A stretch of 64,000 nt of DNA, taken from Edolisoma coerulescens (lineage: Eukaryota > Chordata > Aves > Passeriformes > Campephagidae). Of this stretch, positions 58,301 through 64,000 are shown piece by piece (position 1 is the first letter of the stretch; each line of letters opens with the position of its first letter). The DNA lies in NCBI GenBank assembly GCA_013397115.1, contig VWZW01002447.1:186001-250000 (forward strand), given 5' to 3'. A model generated the notes under the pieces. The model made no database searches. It was not told the DNA's origin and saw only the letters and a list, made by a program, of their open reading frames with translations. The translations under genes and the position numbers were made by a program.

Positions 58301-61300
58301 ACATAGTGCATTAGCAAACAAAAATAATTTTACGGAGTTGTTGAAAATGAAATTGAGAACTAAAAATCCGACTCCATGATTTTGCTTATAGATTTATTCT
58401 GGGGATAGTACATCTTTGCTCATTGGAAAGAAACAAAGATATTCTTAAGATAAAGAAAATGATAGGAGAAGTAAAAAGTTTGAAGGTTTGAAGAGAAACG
58501 TTTTAGCCCATCCACTTATTTCAAAATTCTTCTGTGAGTGAGAAGGGATCACTCTCAGTTACAATCTACAAAAATTTATTAACTGCAAAGTTAAACATTA
58601 ACGCATTTCTTCAAAATGTTTTCTCCTCATCAATTAGTGGCAGGAATTTTTTTTCTCCTGAAATAAGTAAAAAAGATAAGATATCTGAAAAAACCCTCCA
58701 AAACCCAAACCCCAACCAACAAAAACAAAAAAGCAACAAACTCCTAAGTCCCCTACTAAAACCAATCAGATTACAATAAATACTTGCAGTGCTTTTCTTC
58801 TTTTGAACATCAGTCAGTCAGCAAATTATATGCACAGATGATAATTTTTCCTCCTAGATACTTCAAAGATATGCTGGCCATTTTTCTGTTATCTCATAAA
58901 AATATAGACAGAGGGAGACAATAATAATTCTATCTTAGAAATTAAAGAGAAGAACATATTTGAAAATATCTCTAAAGCTCTTCTAGGCTATTTTGGTCTG
59001 ACACACTGTCTTCTTTATGTGTTTCCCCGCTTCCATCCATTATAACAACAGTACCAGGGCTTTGTATGTAGATTATTATTTAATTTGTGCTTCCTAATGA
59101 AAATATGTTGGTATAATAGAACAACAAAGCAGCAATAATAAAAAGGAGAGATTTGTTTGTCCTTGTTGTTTTACATTGGTATTTTAGCTGCTCCTTAATT
59201 TATTTCTTTCAGCAGATATACTCAGTACAATTTTGAACCTGAATGAACTCAGTCTATCTACGTCATAACATTAAACATTTTACCTGCAAAGGCAGAGATA
59301 AGCATTCTATTAGAAATTTATGTGTACCATGTTGTATCATTTTAAACAGTTACAATGCTAAATACCAACACATTGTAGCAAAAGAAATTGAATTGTTGGA
59401 ATACAAAGGAATTAAGAAGAGTAACACTAGACCTTGTGTTTCTAAAGATATGAATTTAGATATCAAAGGTAAAGGGAGTACAATCTGTGCTTGACACACA
59501 CCTTTTATTATGCACTGGGGGTGCAGTCATCTTGTAAAAATTATTTAGCTCATATAATTTAGTTTCATTATATTTATTATGTTTTAGGAAACACAATAGC
59601 TGTTTAATAGCTGTTTATGAATCTTGTATATTATCAGTTAAAATGCATTTTAGAAGGGAATTCTGTAACATTCCTTGTGCCATGGCAATGGAGACAGTAT
59701 AGCAGCTGTGCAAGAATGGGGAGTAAATCCTGTGATCACAGAATAACCATTAAAAAAATAAATCTTCAAGTCAGTAATTTATAGTTAATAGATTGCACCT
59801 TTTAAAAGTTAATTTTTTATTTTGCAAAAAGATCTGATTATCACGCTAGCATGTCTTTTTTGCTTTAATAAATAAAATCAAAAAACTTTCCTGAGTGTGT
59901 CGCTACACGTATACCATGCTAAATCACAAAATTATTTCTAGACAAAGGCAAGATTTAGTGTACTAGTAACAGTAAATTTTGATAAAAGGATTCTGAAAAA
60001 TATCTTCTGGAAGATGGATCTGGAAGGCAACTAAAAAATTCAAGAAGTTACATATGAAAGACATAGGTAATCAATATGTCATGGTTGCAGCTTACAATTT
60101 CTTGGAATAAAATCTTATTGATTTAAAAGCTGAATTAGCACATTCTGCTCAGGATCTCATATGAACAATATCACAGTCATAATATTTTAGTTTTAAAACA
60201 AACAAATAAATAATAAAAACCCCAAAAGACAGTGAACAAACTAGTCTTATTAATTTAATTAATGGAGATTAAACAGAAACGGAATAAAACAGATACTGTT
60301 ACATCTCTTCAGACATATTTAGGGAAAAGAAAAAATTGCTCAAAAGTTAGAAAACCTGTCATTTTCAGGATGTACATGTTACATGTATGCCTTTTTGTAT
60401 TTCATTTATACATAGTAATGTCTGTGTGCTAATGAATCAGGTCTACCAGAAAACTGAGGTCTCATGCTACAAATCTTCAAAACAATTTAAGTTATTGTAA
60501 TCACACAGCTATAAAGCGATAGCTTTTCAAGGGATGCATCCTGTTTTACACATTTCTAGACATTTTTAGCTACTGGATAATGTAAATAGATTTAAATGAC
60601 ATTATCAGCTAAAGTAAACTGCTATGTGCTAACTAGTGGAAGACCTGGGCTTTATTAAATGTCAAACTTTGTGTTACCTAATTAATTTCTAAATATTGAG
60701 GACTGTATGTATAAATATTGGATATAAAACGTGGATTATTGCATTTTTGAGATAAATTTTCATACCAAAAAAAAAGTTTCAAAATGTGAAGAAAGCATCA
60801 TAGAATATATCTGCCTTATGAGTAATTTGAGAGAACTGAATGAGAATCTTGAGGGCTTTTTGTTATTTCCCAAAGAGCTTCTGCTTCTCTTCATTCTGTG
60901 TACAATACCTTCTTTGACAATATGTCATCTTCAATACTAACCACAACTGAGTCTCCTCAAAATGCCATACTTTCAGTCTATAATATTCTCACTAAAGCAA
61001 ACAGTTAATTTCCTACCCTAATATATAATTCTTTACTTCTACTTTAAGTGCAATATGTAATAGAAAAGTACACTCACCTTTTAGGGCTGCCACTAACACA
61101 ATCTCAAATAAATACTGGAGTGAAATACTTAAAACCTAAAAAGCAGATGTGTCTATTTGACATTCTTTCAATGTCATCAGGACAGATTAAATTAATAATA
61201 TTGCAAATCAATGTTAAAATGAAGCAATATCAGATAATCATAATTGACCTATTCACAGCTGAATTTGCATAAAGTATGAGCTCAACAGCCATGAGACCTC

Positions 61301-61891
61301 TTTTCAGAAGATCCAACGAGGGAAAAAAAAAAGTAAGATTTTAATTTTATATATGAAATGAAATAAAATATTTTCACTCTGTTAGAAAATTACATCTTGG
61401 AGTTTTATCTAGATAGGGTATTTCCAATTAGATGTTGATCATAATCTTAAATTTTAATGATCTATTTCCTCTGCACTGAAGTAATTAATTCATTTTTATT
61501 TAAGATATTTGATCCTCCATCTGTAAGACAGAACACTATTGAATGGGAAGAAATTAAAATTAATTAATTATTTTTGAAAAGTTCCTAAGAAGGCAAGAAG
61601 TCATCACATTTCCACAAAATAATAAAGAGTACTTGAGGAATATTCACAGAGATATTAATACAAAGCTGAGATTTCTTAAAATGTTTAAGAAAGTAGTTAG
61701 TTGAAATTAGTTTTGTACCACCACTATGATCAGTCTGGATAAGCTGGTGTCAGATCATCCAAATATCTTCTGTACTATGACAAGGTACCTTTCTTTTATT
61801 TATGAAATAATTTGTAACTTGTGAGTTAAATAAACATCAAGGAATAAATTGCTTAGTACTCAGTAACATATTTTCTTGTCATTCAACATAC

Positions 61892-62111
61892 CTTTTGCCA
61901 CGTGGGACAAAAATAATCCAGTTTTCCAGCTGGTATTTTATATTTGAGTGGCCCACTGCCAACTGGTTGTCATTTCCTTGGTCACAGTGGAATGGGAAAC
62001 AAGGTCTTGCTGCATATACATACCCACTTCTATTTGTACTTTGCCCCAGGAATAAACTAATTGCTGCTGTAAAACACTGCTTGTACCTTACCCAGAATTC
62101 CACTAGGAACC
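61892..62111 (-). other. candidate internal coding exon, 220 bp
   Basis: On the minus strand the acceptor-like CATCCCTCTCTCACAG is followed by an open segment with only one frame free of stops. It ends at a donor-like GGCAAAAG|GTATGT. The encoded residues include FWVRYKQCFTAAISLFLGQ and KYQLENWIIFVPRGK. The phase is 1 at the start and 2 at the end, so it does not join directly to the candidate at 55180-55350 without another exon between. The plus strand also has a 115-codon frame here (61895-62242), one of the longest outside repeats. The function is unknown. Confidence 0.22.
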
Positions 62112-63922
62112 CTGTGAGAGAGGGATGTGAAATCACGCCAGCTGGCCTTCTGGCTTTGACTAGACAATTAATAGGTGGCTGCCAATTAGCTGTTCATACT
62201 GGAACTTTTAAGAAAGAAAAAGTCTACAGACACGTAAATTAGATTCAACATCCACTGCTCATACTGATCACTCTTTGCTTCATGGGTCTTAAACACCATA
62301 GTTGGAAAAGAATGAATATGTTTTGTCATCTGTCACTCCGCCAATGCAGGTTTAGTTGCTACTATATGTTCACTGGGTGCGGTCTATCCTATTTAGGTTT
62401 CAAATGATAACTTTCCTAATTTTTTTGGTTAGAAATCTAATCAAGAGCTGAGCAGATTCTTTTTTCTTAAAGTTTTTGTTTGTTCATTTGTTTGTTTAAT
62501 ATTTTTTCACAATCAGCCGAAACGTTCCTTCTGTTCATTTATCCTCATGCTTCAAAACTTTCCTCCTTCATGGTTTTGCTTTTTTCCCTTGCTATCTGTT
62601 GCCCTTTGCAATCAAATACAAGTTTCAGTATTCTATTAAGTGATGCAGTTCTCCCTATTGCAAAAAAATCACACTTTCTTTCACCAATATTTATGCATAT
62701 ACCACCATTCACAAAAGAAATTTCAGAAATTTCTGAAAAGCTCTTTTACATACAGACACAGGAACTTCTATTATTTGTTGTTACTAAGCTGGACTCAGGA
62801 GCTCAACATGTGACTGTATTCTAAAATACCAGATTTATTTTGATTGTAATAGAAGATCTAACTTGCTATAGATTAAATAAATTTGACTTATAGTTTGTGA
62901 AATGGAAAATGGAGGTCACTCCCTCACAGATAAGGTATCACCAGAATCATCAGCCATTTGATATCATGTAGTGAATTAGTAAAGACTGTTTTTCTGAAAA
63001 CTCTGAAATATTTAAATCACCCTGACACTAGGATCCTATCTGGTTCTTGGTTTTGTATAAAGTTCTAAAATTGCATTATAGAGTTTCTTTATGTTGAGTG
63101 CCTGTCAGAGCTGACTGTGAGGTGTTCAATAAATAATAGGCAAATTCTACTTCTATCACACTTACAATGGCAAGAGTGTAAACCCTTGAGTGGCAGGAAA
63201 CAGGGACTTAGCATCTCTGATTTTGTTGACAAAACACTCCCCAGAGACTTGCCATCTTGCAAGCAGTGATTGCACAGGCTAATCAATATAAATTCTTTCT
63301 GACTTTTCAAGTATTTTTAGAAGGAAGAAAAAGAAAAACATTTTATGGGATAATCAATTTTGTTACAATTACTTTAGACAGACAGGAAGGCTGGTGTTTC
63401 ACAAAGGATTGTATTATTTCAGATCAGCTGTTCTCAGAAGGGTAAGACAACCACTAAGAAACCATCTAAAATATCATGTACAATTCTGGTTGTGTTTGTC
63501 CAAGAAAGAGACTTCTGTTTGAAATAAGTCAAGAAAATATCTTCTGGTCTAATCAATAAAACTGGGAGTCTGTATTAAAACTTGCAGAGCCTGATAATCT
63601 AGTAAAATGGAACTAAAGAAGAGAATAAATCTTATCAGTGTGCCTGGGAAAGAAGGATTGTAAGATCATGAAGTAGTGAGAAATGGTAATGGATATTCTA
63701 CACACTAGAATCTACTTGAACAAGTTATCAGTAAATTTATGTTTGAAATTAAAGGGAAATAATAACTGTCAGCAGGATTCCTGAAAAGTACAGTGGGAGC
63801 CTAACATACTGGTGAACAGGAGTATGAGTGTTTTGGGAACAGCTGGTGTCCAGAAGGAGGAACCATATATAAGGTTGCAAACAGTCTTACCGAGTGGTAA
63901 GGGCTGCCTGACTGCAAGATAA

Positions 63923-64000
63923 ATCACAGAACAGCTGCGGTTGGGAGGGACGTCTGAAGGTCATCTAGTCTAATGAGCCTGCTAATTAGTCGTGGTCAGA
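63923..64000 (-). mobile_element. CR1 LINE 3' end, antisense, runs off the window
   Basis: It opens ATCACAGAACAGCTGCGG and continues GGTCATCTAGTCTAATGAGC, the reverse complement of the CR1 3' UTR. The element continues beyond 64000. Confidence 0.78.

Larger units (their letters stand above)
55026..63922. other. 8.9-kb repeat-poor stretch; no established gene
   Basis: Apart from the candidate exons listed separately, I see no CR1, LTR or RNA gene. Open frames such as 62480-62824 (plus, 114 codons, very hydrophobic) show no domain. Short TATATG-type tracts occur near 56120-56155. Confidence 0.5.

Noticed and set aside
62480..62824. 114-codon plus-strand open frame
   Set aside because: Very rich in Phe, Leu, Ser and Ile as expected of chance frames in T-rich DNA; no domain and no convincing splice or start context.

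Overview
The window looks like ordinary non-coding nuclear DNA of a bird. The evidence is about seventeen fragments of CR1 retrotransposons (the main avian LINE, recognised by ORF2 remnants and by 3' ends built on ATTCTATG / GATTCTGTG), several LTRs of the kind found in avian genomes, an interstitial vertebrate telomere repeat (CCCTAA/CCCTAG) and an AT-rich background full of stops in all frames. The species is not determined; a passerine or other neognath bird is plausible. No intact protein-coding gene, rRNA, tRNA or CRISPR array could be supported.

Layout. 1-5.3 kb: unannotated AT-rich DNA with one sense CR1 copy (3457-4645). 5.3-5.8 kb: a sequencing gap, then a telomere-repeat array that runs straight into the 3' end of an LTR. 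5.8-12.8 kb: repeat-poor. 12.8-27.2 kb: six CR1 fragments, all antisense, a complete solo LTR with a 5-bp target duplication (16094-16662), two or three further LTR-like patches, and an (ATTCT)n microsatellite. 30-39.6 kb is the densest repeat cluster: a CR1 reverse-transcriptase fragment abutting an LTR of the same family as the telomere-linked one, a second LTR (34549-35434), and two long antisense CR1 copies. 39.6-46.3 kb: a second sequencing gap and three CR1 3' ends. 46.3-64 kb: repeat-poor, with one internal and one terminal CR1 fragment. It also holds a few minus-strand open segments bounded by good splice-site matches, which are the only hints of a gene.

Three places carry a single N flanked by perfect direct copies of 316, 525 and 285 bp. 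These are almost certainly unmerged assembly overlaps rather than biology, and they inflate the window by about 1.13 kb. Nothing here forms an operon or pathway. The CR1 and LTR copies are dead (frameshifts, stops, altered catalytic residues, truncations). The observations most worth checking are the telomere array inside an LTR remnant and the candidate spliced exons at 52.6-55.4 kb and 61.9-62.1 kb on the minus strand.
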